NCBI RefSeq assembly: GCF_000720485.1
Contig: NZ_JOAX01000004.1
Location: forward strand, 1 to 64,000
Source: Streptomyces ochraceiscleroticus
Lineage (GTDB): Bacteria; Actinomycetota; Actinomycetes; Streptomycetales; Streptomycetaceae
Length of the DNA stretch: 64,000 nucleotides
Direction: 5' to 3'
The notes under the pieces are model-generated. The model made no database searches. It had not been told where the DNA came from and saw nothing but the letters and a program-made list of their open reading frames with translations. The position numbers and the translations under genes were made by a program. How positions within the stretch are numbered: the stretch's first letter is position 1; every line of letters begins with the position of its first letter. Below are positions 45,536 through 54,590 of this stretch, in pieces.

Positions 45536-46873
45536 TCACTCCCAAGTCTGCTCCGTCCCCCGCAAGTTGAGATCCGTCCGCCCAACGCTCCGCACCTCGT
45601 CATGCCTGGATGCACACTCGCATGGCGCTTGACCTCGATCGCGGTGATTGCAAGTTCCTAGACAAGCACTGGCCCCTGAGACTCCCGCCAGGAGAGCGGC
45701 CAGAGCTGACACACCGGAGAGCACAACGAAGAGCCCAGCCTGGCCGCCGAATGGCCCGGCGAGTACAGCGCCGGCTCCGGGGGCAATGGCGGTAGCCACA
45801 GTGGCGGGGGCGGCGAGAAGCGCGGACAGGCGTCCGTAGTGGGTGGTTCCCCAGCGGTCGGCGACGGCTGTGGCCTGGAGCAGGGTGAGGTTGCCCCGGA
45901 CCATGCCGGCGAGGACTGCCAGTACGACGAGCAGTGCGACCGGGCTCGGAACCAGACCGAGGGCGAAGGTGGTGAGACCTCCTGCGGTGATCAGGATTAC
46001 GGTGCGAGTGGTCACGCCTGTACGGCGGGCAAGGGCAGCGTAGAGCGTACGGCCGAGTGTCTGGCCTGCACCGCCGAGGCCGAGCGCCCAAGCGGCGGCA
46101 GTTGGGCTGGCGCCGCGTTCCGTCAATAGGGGGACCATGCCGATCACGACTGCGCTCATCGCGAAGCCGGAGAGAGCAAAGGCTGCTGCCAGCAGTAGGA
46201 ATGGGCGTGTGCGTACGACGCTGCTGTGGTTGCCGCCCGTCTGCGTGGGTCGCCGTGACGCGGGCGGCCAAGGACCTCGCAGGGCGAATGCGTGCGCGGG
46301 GATGGTCACCGTGGCCAACAGCACGGCGAGAACCACGTACGTCATCCGCCAACTCAGTCGGTCTGCCAGCGCGGACGTCAGCGGCGCGAAGACGGTGGAA
46401 GCCAGACCGCCGGCCAGGGTGACGATCGTCAGTGCGCGAACGCGGTCCGGTCCCCACCAGCGGGTGACTGCGGCGAATGCCGGCTGGTAGAAGGTCGCGG
46501 CCATGGCTATCCCGGCCAGCAGCCAACCTACGGCGAATAGCGGGAGGTTGGGCGCTGCGGCGATAAGAACGATGGCAGTGACGGCGAGACATGAGCCCGC
46601 GGTCATCACGGCCCGGGGGCCTCGGCGGTCCAGTATCCGGCCGACCGGGATTCCGGTGACGGCCGAGATGAGCAGGGCGCCGGAGAACGCGGCCGAGGCG
46701 GCGCCCGAGGACCAGCCCGTGTCTTCGGTAAGGCGCGGGAGCAGGACCGGGAAGGCGTAGTAGACGATGCCCCAGCTGGTGATCTGGGTGGCGCACAGCG
46801 CGGGCAGGACGGCGCGGGGCCGCGGCCGGGCATCGTTCCCGATCGCGGCCTCTGGCGCATCGAGGCTGGTCAC
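45536..46873 (-). CDS. MFS transporter linked to arsenic island
   Basis: 445 residues from GTG 46873, 12 helices: LCATQITSWGIVYYAFPVLLPRLTEDTGWSSG is the start of an MCT/OFA-like MFS branch often found in Streptomyces arsenic operons. The C-terminal tail (ACLGTCNHRDRGQAPCECAS) is Cys-rich and longer than usual. It lies 5 bases after the FAD protein gene on the same strand, so it is co-transcribed. It may export an organoarsenical or arsenite-related compound (inference from context). Confidence 0.8.
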   Translation of the reverse strand: MTSLDAPEAAIGNDARPRPRAVLPALCATQITSWGIVYYAFPVLLPRLTEDTGWSSGAASAAFSGALLISAVTGIPVGRILDRRGPRAVMTAGSCLAVTAIVLIAAAPNLPLFAVGWLLAGIAMAATFYQPAFAAVTRWWGPDRVRALTIVTLAGGLASTVFAPLTSALADRLSWRMTYVVLAVLLATVTIPAHAFALRGPWPPASRRPTQTGGNHSSVVRTRPFLLLAAAFALSGFAMSAVVIGMVPLLTERGASPTAAAWALGLGGAGQTLGRTLYAALARRTGVTTRTVILITAGGLTTFALGLVPSPVALLVVLAVLAGMVRGNLTLLQATAVADRWGTTHYGRLSALLAAPATVATAIAPGAGAVLAGPFGGQAGLFVVLSGVSALAALLAGVSGASACLGTCNHRDRGQAPCECASRHDEVRSVGRTDLNLRGTEQTWE

Positions 46874-46878
46874 TGCGG

Positions 46879-48243
46879 TCAGCAGCCGCCGGAGGAGGTG
46901 GGCGCGCCGACGCCGATCTGCAGGGTGGTCGGGGCGGCGCAGCAGCCCCCGCCGGACTGGTCCGCCTCGGCGGCCTCCGGCTCGTCGAAGAGGCCCGCTC
47001 CCCCGCACACTCCGGTCTCCGGCAGGGTCAGCTCCACGCGCTCGGCGGCCTCCTGGTCGCCGGCCAGGGCGGCGGCAATGGAACGGACCTGCTCGTACCC
47101 GGTCATCGCGAGGAACGTCGGGGCGCGGCCGTAACTCTTCATCCCCACAAGGTAGATGCCCTGCTCGGGGTGGGAGAGCTCCTTGACGCCGTGCGGGTAG
47201 ACCGTGCCGCAAGAGTGCACATTGGGGTCGATGAGGGGCGCCAGCTCTACCGGGGCCTGGAGGCGCTCGTCGAGGCCGAGGCGGAGCTCGTCCAGGAAAC
47301 TAAGGTCGGGGCGGAAGCCGGTAAGGGCGATGATCTCGTCGACGGGAGCGAGGCGGCGGCCGTCATCGGCGACGAGGACGAGCTGCTCACCGGACTTCCC
47401 GACCTCACGGGTCCGGAAGCCGGTGACGGCGTCGGCGTATCCCTCGTCCACGGCGGCCTTGGCACGCAGGCCCAGGGCGCCGCGGGCCGGGAGCTGGTCG
47501 GCCTCGCCGCCGCCGAAGGTGGAGCCGCTGATGCCGCGCCGCAGGATCCAGGTGGTGTGCGTACCGGGGGCTTCCTTGGCGAGGTCGGCCAGGTAGGCGA
47601 GGGCGGTAAAGGCTGAGGCGCCGGAACCGATGACGGCGGTGCGCTTTCCCGCGTAACGGGCGCGGACGGCCGGGTCCTTGAGGTCGGGGACGCGGTAGGA
47701 AATACGGTCGGCGGCCGCTCGCTCACCGAGAGCAGGGAGCCCGTCGCCGCCCAGCGGGCTGGGGGCGGTCCAGGTACCGGAGGCGTCAATCACGGCGCGG
47801 GCAGTGAGGCGCTCCTCGGTGCCGTCGGCGTGAGTGACGTGAACGGTGAAGGGCTGCTCCTCCCGGCCGGAGTCCACGACGCGGTCGCGGCCGACGCGGG
47901 ATACACCCGTGACGCGGGTGCCGAAGCGGACCTTGTCACCGAGGACGGCCGCCAGCGGCTGGAGGTACCGCTCGACCCAGTCCGCGCCGGAGGGATAGGC
48001 GGCACCGTCCGGCCGAACCCAGCCGGTGGGCGCGAGCAGCTTCTCGGCGGCGGGGTCGACGACCTCGGCCCAGGGCGAGAAGAGCCGGACGTGGCCCCAC
48101 TCCCGCACCGCCGCGCCGGCGCTGGCACCGGCCTCCAGCACCAGCGGTTCCAGGCCGCGCTCGATGAGGTGAGCAGCGGCGGCCAGGCCGATCGGGCCAG
48201 CCCCAACGACCACGACAGGCAAATCAGTGGTGGGCGCGTTCAC
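46879..48243 (-). CDS. FAD/NAD(P)-dependent oxidoreductase with Cys-rich tail
   Basis: 454 residues from GTG 48243 (GAAGGAG upstream). Dinucleotide-binding GAGPIGLAAAAHL (about 15-27) and a second NAD(P) motif GSGASAFTALAYL fit a flavin monooxygenase-like enzyme. The last 40 residues contain CGG, GGGCC and SGGC, a soft-metal-binding tail typical of flavoproteins in actinobacterial ars operons. Divergent from the ArsO-like gene, with operator-like dyads between them. Confidence 0.8.
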   Translation of the reverse strand: MNAPTTDLPVVVVGAGPIGLAAAAHLIERGLEPLVLEAGASAGAAVREWGHVRLFSPWAEVVDPAAEKLLAPTGWVRPDGAAYPSGADWVERYLQPLAAVLGDKVRFGTRVTGVSRVGRDRVVDSGREEQPFTVHVTHADGTEERLTARAVIDASGTWTAPSPLGGDGLPALGERAAADRISYRVPDLKDPAVRARYAGKRTAVIGSGASAFTALAYLADLAKEAPGTHTTWILRRGISGSTFGGGEADQLPARGALGLRAKAAVDEGYADAVTGFRTREVGKSGEQLVLVADDGRRLAPVDEIIALTGFRPDLSFLDELRLGLDERLQAPVELAPLIDPNVHSCGTVYPHGVKELSHPEQGIYLVGMKSYGRAPTFLAMTGYEQVRSIAAALAGDQEAAERVELTLPETGVCGGAGLFDEPEAAEADQSGGGCCAAPTTLQIGVGAPTSSGGC

Positions 48244-48301
48244 GACGACTCCTTCGATTCGACACCCGTCGATGGGTTGCACTGCCAGCATGGCACCTGT
48301 A

Positions 48302-48347
48302 TTGATAGACGTCAACATAGACATTCATCGAATCCAGGAGGTTCGAT
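48302..48347. promoter_or_regulatory. ArsR-type operators in divergent arsenic promoter
   Basis: TTGA-N6-TCAA (48302-48315) is followed by CAACATAGA (48313-48321), which recurs before the next arsR gene. ATCGAA-N9-TTCGAT (48327-48347) flanks the AGGAGG ribosome site of the ArsO-like gene. ArsR/SmtB proteins bind such AT-rich imperfect dyads. Confidence 0.5.
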
Positions 48348-48349
48348 TC

Positions 48350-49423
48350 ATGGAGCACGTCGATGTGGCAGTGATCGGGGGCGGGCAGTCCGGGCTGGCC
48401 GCAGCACACGCCCTCCGTCAGAGAGGCGTCGCCCCCGTGGTGCTGGAGGCATCCGGGCAGGCGACCGGCTCGTGGCCCGACTACTACGACAGCCTCACGC
48501 TGTTCTCGCCTGCGCAGTACAGCGCCCTGCCGGGCTTGCCGTTCGGCGGCGACGGAGATCGTTACCCGCACCGCGACGAGGTCGTCGAGTACCTCACCCG
48601 CTACGCCGACCGCCTGGACGTCGACATCCGCACCAACACCCGCGTCGAGCGCGTGGAGAGCAACGGTGCCGGTTTCACACTGCGCACCGCCGACGGTCGC
48701 AGCATCGGCGCGGCCGGCATCGTCGCGGCGACCGGCGCCTTCGGCAACCCGCTACTGCCCGACCTGCCGGGACAGTCGGAATTCACCGGCGAGCTGCTGC
48801 ACGTCGCCGACTACCGTCACCCGGCGCGGTACGCGGGCAAGCGGATCGTCGTCGTGGGTGGCGGCAATTCCGCGGTCCAGGTCGGCTACGAGCTGACAAC
48901 ACACGCCACGGTGACCCTGGTCAGCCGTGCCCCGATCCGGTTCCTGCCGCAGCTGCGCGACGGCAAGGACCTGCACCACTGGCTGACCACCACCGGTTTC
49001 GACCACCTGCCGCCCGAGTGGCTCATCCACTACGTCGGAGGCACCCTCGTCCTGGATGCCGGTCTCTACGGCAGCGCCCTGGAGGCAGGACGCCTGGAGC
49101 GGCGCCCCATGTTCGCCTCACTGGATGGTGACGCGGTCGTGTGGTCCGACGGCACAAGAGAGCAGGTCGACGTGGTGCTGCTTGCCACGGGATACCGACC
49201 GAACCTGCCCTACCTGACCAAGCTCGGCGCCATGGATGCGCAGGGCGCCCCGCTCCACAGCGGAGGCATCTCCGCCACCCATCCCGGGCTGGTGTACCTC
49301 GGCCTGGAATTCCAGCGGTCCTTCGCCTCCAACACACTGCGCGGAGTGGGCAGGGATGCGGACTACGTGATCGACCCGCTGATCGCACACATACGCAAGG
49401 CACCGGCCGCTGCCGGCCTCTGA
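48350..49423 (+). CDS. ArsO-like flavin-dependent monooxygenase
   Basis: 357 residues. Two Rossmann motifs are GGGQSGLAAAHAL (FAD, 10-22) and VVGGGNSAVQVGYEL (NADPH). YDSLTLFSPAQYSALPGLPF is shared with ArsO of the Streptomyces ars operons and with the second ArsO-like protein in this window. The C-terminus is ATGYRPNLPYL. AGGAGG is 8 bases before ATG 48350. Role in arsenic chemistry inferred from its arsR neighbour. Confidence 0.8.
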   Translation: MEHVDVAVIGGGQSGLAAAHALRQRGVAPVVLEASGQATGSWPDYYDSLTLFSPAQYSALPGLPFGGDGDRYPHRDEVVEYLTRYADRLDVDIRTNTRVERVESNGAGFTLRTADGRSIGAAGIVAATGAFGNPLLPDLPGQSEFTGELLHVADYRHPARYAGKRIVVVGGGNSAVQVGYELTTHATVTLVSRAPIRFLPQLRDGKDLHHWLTTTGFDHLPPEWLIHYVGGTLVLDAGLYGSALEAGRLERRPMFASLDGDAVVWSDGTREQVDVVLLATGYRPNLPYLTKLGAMDAQGAPLHSGGISATHPGLVYLGLEFQRSFASNTLRGVGRDADYVIDPLIAHIRKAPAAAGL

Positions 49424-49501
49424 CGTCCACCCTCCACGGGCAGGTGAGGGGTAGGGCCTGGCCCGCAGCCCTGGCGTGCGACTCCGCCCCTCGCCGACTG
49501 A

Positions 49502-49533
49502 TTCGACGTATGCCAACATAGATGTATGTCGAA
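49502..49533. promoter_or_regulatory. ArsR-type operator/promoter before arsR
   Basis: TTCGAC (49502-49507) and GTCGAA (49528-49533) form an outer dyad; inside lies CAACATAGA (49514-49522), identical to the word in the divergent promoter at 48313. It overlaps the ATG, consistent with a leaderless, self-repressed arsR. Confidence 0.45.
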
Positions 49534-49885
49534 CACCAAGGCACTGCCGATGCTGGAGCCGGAGGCCGTGGCGCCGTGCTGCCCGCCGCTCACCGAGCGT
49601 CCGCTGACCGCGGAGGAGGCAGAGCGGACCGCGAAGATGTTCAAGGCCCTCGGCGACCCGGTAAGGCTCCGACTGTTCTCGCTGGTGGCGTCGCACGAGG
49701 GCGGGGAGGCGTGTGTCTGCGACATCTCCGACGTCGGCGTCTCCCAGCCCACCGTGTCCCATCACCTGAAGAAGCTCCGGGAGGCCGGTCTACTGACCTC
49801 CGAGCGCCGTGGCACGTGGGTCTACTACAAGGTCGCCCCCAGCGTGCTGGCCGCCATGGGGCAGCTACTGACCGCTGCCGACTGA
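49526..49885 (+). CDS. arsR: ArsR-family arsenic-responsive repressor
   Basis: 119 residues. Winged helix ALGDPVRLRLFSLVASHEGGEACVCDISDVGVSQPTVSHHLKKL, with the arsenic-sensing pair Cys63/Cys65 (ACVCD) and an extra N-terminal Cys18-Cys19 pair as in C-rich ArsR types. Apo-protein represses, As(III) releases. It lies 100 bases downstream of the ArsO-like gene and has its own operator. Confidence 0.92.
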   Translation: MSNTKALPMLEPEAVAPCCPPLTERPLTAEEAERTAKMFKALGDPVRLRLFSLVASHEGGEACVCDISDVGVSQPTVSHHLKKLREAGLLTSERRGTWVYYKVAPSVLAAMGQLLTAAD

Positions 49886-49917
49886 CGGCCCGCCTCGCGC
49901 GCCGAGGAATCGATCCC

Positions 49918-51603
49918 TCACCGCCGAATGGCGACGATCTCAACCTCCGCGTTCATCGCGCGCAGTCGTCGGACCGATTGGAGCAGGGATACCTGAGCGA
50001 AGGCGAACAGGGAATCCACCGCGATGTCCTGGCCGTCCTTGAGGAGGATCGCGAAGACGACCCGGAGTGTGCCGAAGTCCTCGAGCAGTCGGTGACGGGG
50101 AGTGTGGGTGGCTACCTGTTCAAGGAACTTGCTGCGGACCTCCAGGTCACTGCGCAGCGTTTCCACCGCTGTCACCCCCTGGGCGAAGAGATGGTTGAGC
50201 GGGGCGGTGCTTGAGGTCGCCTTCTTGACGCAGATGAGTTGGTTGTCCGGGCCGAGGACGTCGCAGATCTCCAACCCGCCGCCTTTGAACTTTTTTGTGA
50301 CCACGGTGTTCTTGTCGAAGAGGAAGTACCCGTCCGCCTCAGCGGCCTTGTCGTTGTACCAGCCCTCGTCGTGGGTGTCCCGCTTCTTGACGATCTGCCC
50401 CTCCGGCCAGGCCGGCAGCGTGACGGTCGGCGTCTTGGAGAAGAGTTCCTCCAACTCCTCCTCCAAGGTCTCCAGGAAACCCGCGCCGACCTCGTACCAC
50501 TTTCCATGGCCGTAGAAGTATCGCTCGCTACCGACGGCGACATCGGCGATCAGCCACTCCCGGCCCTTGGTGGCGGGGCCGGCCGGAGTCCGGTAGTCGT
50601 CGTCGCTGTACATCGTGACCCGCATATCGCCGAGCGCCTTCAGTCGGTCGCCCTCCTCCTTGTCCCTCACGAACTCCAAGAGCGCAGGGAGGTCGAGGTC
50701 CATCAGCTCCTTGGAACGCTTCCCCTTGGTCAGCCGGAAGGCTTGGGCCGAGCCGAACGCCTCCTGGCAGGACTCCGGCACCCCAAGGGCCAATCGCGAG
50801 CTGCCGGGATCGGCAAGGAGCTTCTCCAGGACGGCCTGGGCCTCCTGGGCCTTGCGGCCCTGGTTGTCCAGCGCGTGGAGCCGGGCGACGAATCCGAGTT
50901 CCGGCAGAGGATCCTTCCGTGCGCAGATGTCTTCGATGGCGCGCAGGTCGCTGAGGAATGCCTCCGGGTCCGTGGCCAGGGGAAGCTTGATCGTCGACTC
51001 GGCGCATTCCACCTTCACCTGCTGCGCCTTCCCGGGGCCCAACGACGTCAGCGGTACGCGGCTGACCGAACCGCACAGCCGGCGGACAATGGCGCCGAAC
51101 CGGTCGAGTCCGAAGCCGTCGATGCGCTCGCCTCGGGCGACGGAGTATTCGTCGACGCGTCCGCGACCGTCCATGATCTGGTTACGGACCTTGAGGACTC
51201 CGGCCTCGTCGAGACATCGGGTGGCGAACTCCAACCCGAATTCGTCGTCGCGGTAGTACGGGTCGAGCATGTGGAAGCCGACGCCGTAGCTGAGGGCGTA
51301 CATGCCGCGCTCCGTGCGCATGAGGATGAGACCGGCCGCGGAGTGGTTGTGCTCGTTCACTTCGAGTCCGGTGATACTGGCGGCTGCGGCGCACCAGTCC
51401 GCTCTGGGGCGCGGTATGCCGCCGGTGACCAGCAGACCTTCGATACCGGGGCGGGAGAACTCCTGGAGCGTGTAGCCCTCGCGCTCCAGGTAGTGGGCGC
51501 GGATGAGGTCGCGGAGCTCGGCCTTGCGGCCGTCGGGGACCTTGAGCCGATGAAGTGTGGACTTCCGCGTGCTCGACTTGGGCGTCTTCTGGCCGTTGCT
51601 CAT
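49918..51603 (-). CDS. TIGR04141/DUF6119 sporadically distributed protein
   Basis: 561 residues, cytosolic. LLVTGGIPRPRADWCAAAASITGLEVNEHNHSAAGLILMRTERGMYALSYGVGFHMLDPYYRDDEFGLEFA matches the family pattern: a nuclease- or effector-like N-terminus with GxGxxxLxPxxxxxxFGLxxA. The C-terminal half contains IADVAVGSERYFYGHGKWYEV and HTPRHRLLEDFGTLRVVFAIL. Members appear sporadically in defence islands and on mobile DNA; biochemical role unknown. GGGAGG lies 9 bases before ATG 51603. It interrupts the arsenic genes. Confidence 0.75.
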   Translation of the reverse strand: MSNGQKTPKSSTRKSTLHRLKVPDGRKAELRDLIRAHYLEREGYTLQEFSRPGIEGLLVTGGIPRPRADWCAAAASITGLEVNEHNHSAAGLILMRTERGMYALSYGVGFHMLDPYYRDDEFGLEFATRCLDEAGVLKVRNQIMDGRGRVDEYSVARGERIDGFGLDRFGAIVRRLCGSVSRVPLTSLGPGKAQQVKVECAESTIKLPLATDPEAFLSDLRAIEDICARKDPLPELGFVARLHALDNQGRKAQEAQAVLEKLLADPGSSRLALGVPESCQEAFGSAQAFRLTKGKRSKELMDLDLPALLEFVRDKEEGDRLKALGDMRVTMYSDDDYRTPAGPATKGREWLIADVAVGSERYFYGHGKWYEVGAGFLETLEEELEELFSKTPTVTLPAWPEGQIVKKRDTHDEGWYNDKAAEADGYFLFDKNTVVTKKFKGGGLEICDVLGPDNQLICVKKATSSTAPLNHLFAQGVTAVETLRSDLEVRSKFLEQVATHTPRHRLLEDFGTLRVVFAILLKDGQDIAVDSLFAFAQVSLLQSVRRLRAMNAEVEIVAIRR

Positions 51604-51705
51604 TTCGCGGTCCCTCCCGGCAGTGCCTGGATACGTACGGTGCTGGCGTGACACGCGCGCATCCGGAGGAAGAGCCTGGGGCCGTGTGACACCTTCCGCG
51701 TCCGC

Positions 51706-51736
51706 TGTCCGCAGACCACCTGAATGTCTGCGGACA
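51706..51736. terminator. hairpin between molybdoenzyme and DUF6119 genes
   Basis: 11-bp perfect arms TGTCCGCAGAC / GTCTGCGGACA at 51706-51716 and 51726-51736, 160 bases past the molybdoenzyme stop and 103 bases before the DUF6119 start; terminator or operator. The rest of 51604-51897 holds nothing recognised. Confidence 0.5.
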
Positions 51737-51897
51737 CCACGACTCGCACCGTCTGACCGGGATCTCCACCTCTGAATGACTATGAGACTCACGAGGAACC
51801 CGGTTGGTTGTCATGCGTTCGGCATATGCCCATGATTTTTCACAGGCGATCTTCGAGGGGGAACGCGGAAGGCGCCGAGGGGCGAGGCCGACAGCCC

Positions 51898-54447
51898 CTA
51901 CCCCGCCTTTCCGTCCTTCGTCACCCGACAGGCGAAGCACTTGTACGCCTGCTGGCCGGAGAGGTTGTCGTAGTAGCCGTCGTCGGGGAGCGTGTTGGCC
52001 GGCTCGTAGCGCGGGGCGCCGAAAATGTCGCCCACACGTTGAGCGGGCCCGAAGGTGTTCGGTACGAAGATGGTGTCCTCGCGGATGCCGTCCCACAGCA
52101 GGGCCGTGCCGGTGACCGCGCCTCGCGGGCTCTCCACCTTCACCGGGTCACCGTCGGCGATGCCCGCTGCCCGGGCCGTACGTGGGTGGATCTGGATGAG
52201 GCGGATGCCGTTGAGCTGCTTGCCTGTGTACGTCCAGTGGGTTACCTCGGCGAAGTGGACGACGCTGGGGCGTCCCGTCATGCCCATCAGGGGGTACGCG
52301 CCGTGCGGGGCGCGGTCGGGGCGAGCCCCGATGGTCACGGGGTGGGTGAGTGCCTGCGGGTTGATCGGGTTGGTGACGAAGAAGGACTTGTAGCGGAGGG
52401 TGGGATGATCGCCGGTAACTTCCGGGTGGGTGTAGAAGACCGGGAGGGCGCCGTGGCCTGTCGTCGAGAGGCGGTCGTCCAGCTCCTTGGTGAAGATCTC
52501 GACCTTGCCGGATGGGGTGAGGAAGCGCTTCCTCTTGTGCCGCGGATCAAGGCTTTCGGCAGCTTCATACCAGGACGGGTGGTCGAGGAAGAGGGTGCTC
52601 ACACCCGGGTGGTCCGTGCTGGGGCAGGGCCAACGGAGCGGCTCAGCACGGCGGCTCATGCGGTGGGCTGTCATGCCGACCATACCCGGGGTGTGCCGGA
52701 CGAACTCGGACCACAACTCGCGGTAGTCCAGCCACTTCTCCGGGAATGCCTCCCGCCATTCATCGGCCGGTCGACGGTTGTCGAGTCGGGCGACGGCGTG
52801 CGCGAGGCCGATCCAGATCTCCCAGTCCGGACGTGAGTCGCCGACGCGGGGCACGGCCTGCTCCTGCCAGCGGATCGCGCGGTCGTCGCGCCGCATGTAC
52901 ACGCCGTCCATTTCCAGCCCGCTGCACACGGGCAGGATGATGTCGGCGTAGTAGGCGGGCTCCTCCATGAAGAGGCCGGTGTAGACGAAGAATTCGAGCT
53001 GCTCGAAAGCTTCCCGGACGCGCTTGGAGTTGGCCGAGGACACGAGCGGGTTGCCCTGGGAGACGATGGCACGCAGGCGGTACGGGCGGCCGGTGAGGAT
53101 GGACTCGGCGAAGTAGTCCGGGCCAACGGGCAGGGCGTCGGTGCGCTTGGGCGTCTCGGCCTTGAGCGGCGGGAGGTGCAGGTCGCCGGGCCAGGTGTTG
53201 TGCATGAAGTTGCAGCCGCCGCCCGGTACGCCGATGTTGCCGGTGACCGCCGCGAGGAAGGTGAGCGCGCGGTAGGTGTCGAAGGCGCCGAGCTGGTGGG
53301 AGATGCCGGCGTTGCAGAAGATCGCCGCGGGCTTGGCGGAGGCGTACTCCTCGGCGATGGCCTTGATGGTGGCCTCGGGGACACCGGTCACCTTGGCCGC
53401 CCAGGCGGCGGAGTAGCGGTGGTCGATCAGGTGCTTGCGCAGCTCGTCGAATCCCAGGACCCAGCGGTCGACGAACTTCTGGTCATGCCGGTCGGTGGTG
53501 ATGATGTGGTGCAGCATGCCCAGGACGAGGGCGTAGTCGGTGTGCGGTTTGGGTGCGACCCAGCGGTCGGCCTGTTCGCCGGTGGGTGTCAGGCGGGGGT
53601 CGACGACGGTCAGTTTGGCGCCGGTCTTCTTCCGCTCGCGCAGGAGGTACTCGTACGTGACCGGGTGGGTCTCGGCCTGGTTGGTGCCCAGGAGGAGCAG
53701 GTAGCGGGCGGCGCCGAGGTCCTGCTTGCCGGTGGCGCCGTCGACGCCGTAGCCGTTGGTGAAGTTGCCGAGACCGAAGGACGCGGTGAGGGCGTTGGCT
53801 CCGGCGTCGTTGCACACCGGGCCGACATCAGTGTTGTTGGGACTGCCGAGCATGGCGAACATGCGGGCGACGAGCGAGCCGGTGCCGCGGGGCATCCTTC
53901 CCGTCGTCCGGTTGGCGATCGTGTGGGCCTGCCCCGCGTCGCGCAGTTCGAGGAACTTGCGGGCGATGGTGGTCAGCGCCTCTTCCCAACTGATCTTTTC
54001 GAAGCGGGAGTCGGGTGACCCCTTCTTGCCGGACACCCGCCGGAGCGGGGAGGTCAGCCGTTCGTCGTTGTAGACGAGCTGGGGCATGAGGTCGGCCTTC
54101 ACACACAGGCCACCGGCCTGTACCGGGTCGTCCTGCTCACCGCGTACCGCGATCACGCGATCGGCCTTCAGGTCGACGTGGAGACGGCAGTTGGCGTTGC
54201 AGAACTGGCAGGCGGTGGCGACCGTACGGTCGGGGGTCAGCGCGGCCGACCGTACGGTGAAGTCGGGCGCCGACGTGCTGTTGCCGTGCTTGGTGCTTGG
54301 AGCGGGCGTCGCGGTGGGGGCCGCGGCTGATGCCGCGGAGGCCGGTGCGGCGGCCGCGCCGAGGACCGGCAGGCTCATTCCCACTCCGCCGGCCATAGTC
54401 CCGTGTACGAAGCCCCGGCGGGACACGCCTCGCTCGTCTCTTCTCAC
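51898..54447 (-). CDS. Tat-exported molybdopterin oxidoreductase (DMSO-reductase family) in arsenic cluster
   Basis: 849 residues from GTG 54447 (AAGGAG 7 bases upstream). Tat signal SRRGFVHG at 9-16; an Ala/Pro linker; [4Fe-4S] motif Cys80-x2-Cys83-x3-Cys87-x27-Cys115; molybdopterin-binding segments (LLLLGTNQAETHP, VVDPRLTPT, GNIGVPGGGCNFMHNTWPG); C-terminal molydopterin dinucleotide-binding beta-barrel (HPRTARAAGIADGDPVKVES). Cys212 in PVCNDAGANAL sits where Nap/Arr-type enzymes have the Mo-coordinating Cys, arguing against classic AioA, which has none. No iron-sulfur or membrane subunit gene is adjacent. Context suggests an arsenate/arsenite or other oxyanion substrate (inference). Confidence 0.85.
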   Translation of the reverse strand: MRRDERGVSRRGFVHGTMAGGVGMSLPVLGAAAAPASAASAAAPTATPAPSTKHGNSTSAPDFTVRSAALTPDRTVATACQFCNANCRLHVDLKADRVIAVRGEQDDPVQAGGLCVKADLMPQLVYNDERLTSPLRRVSGKKGSPDSRFEKISWEEALTTIARKFLELRDAGQAHTIANRTTGRMPRGTGSLVARMFAMLGSPNNTDVGPVCNDAGANALTASFGLGNFTNGYGVDGATGKQDLGAARYLLLLGTNQAETHPVTYEYLLRERKKTGAKLTVVDPRLTPTGEQADRWVAPKPHTDYALVLGMLHHIITTDRHDQKFVDRWVLGFDELRKHLIDHRYSAAWAAKVTGVPEATIKAIAEEYASAKPAAIFCNAGISHQLGAFDTYRALTFLAAVTGNIGVPGGGCNFMHNTWPGDLHLPPLKAETPKRTDALPVGPDYFAESILTGRPYRLRAIVSQGNPLVSSANSKRVREAFEQLEFFVYTGLFMEEPAYYADIILPVCSGLEMDGVYMRRDDRAIRWQEQAVPRVGDSRPDWEIWIGLAHAVARLDNRRPADEWREAFPEKWLDYRELWSEFVRHTPGMVGMTAHRMSRRAEPLRWPCPSTDHPGVSTLFLDHPSWYEAAESLDPRHKRKRFLTPSGKVEIFTKELDDRLSTTGHGALPVFYTHPEVTGDHPTLRYKSFFVTNPINPQALTHPVTIGARPDRAPHGAYPLMGMTGRPSVVHFAEVTHWTYTGKQLNGIRLIQIHPRTARAAGIADGDPVKVESPRGAVTGTALLWDGIREDTIFVPNTFGPAQRVGDIFGAPRYEPANTLPDDGYYDNLSGQQAYKCFACRVTKDGKAG

Positions 54448-54590
54448 CTGACAACTCCTTGGCAACAGCACTCGATCGCGGTTGGTAGGGAGTCTGGCGA
54501 GGTCGGTACGGCTCAGGCCAGGGAATTCGGCTGGCATGTACGTGCGTGGGCACCGTCCTGCCGCGGTCGGGGAGGACGGTGCCCACGCAC

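Noticed and set aside
51898..54447. Arsenite oxidase large subunit (AioA)
   Set aside because: A fourth cluster Cys and a Mo-position Cys are present and no Rieske subunit gene is adjacent, so the specific AioA name is not supported.
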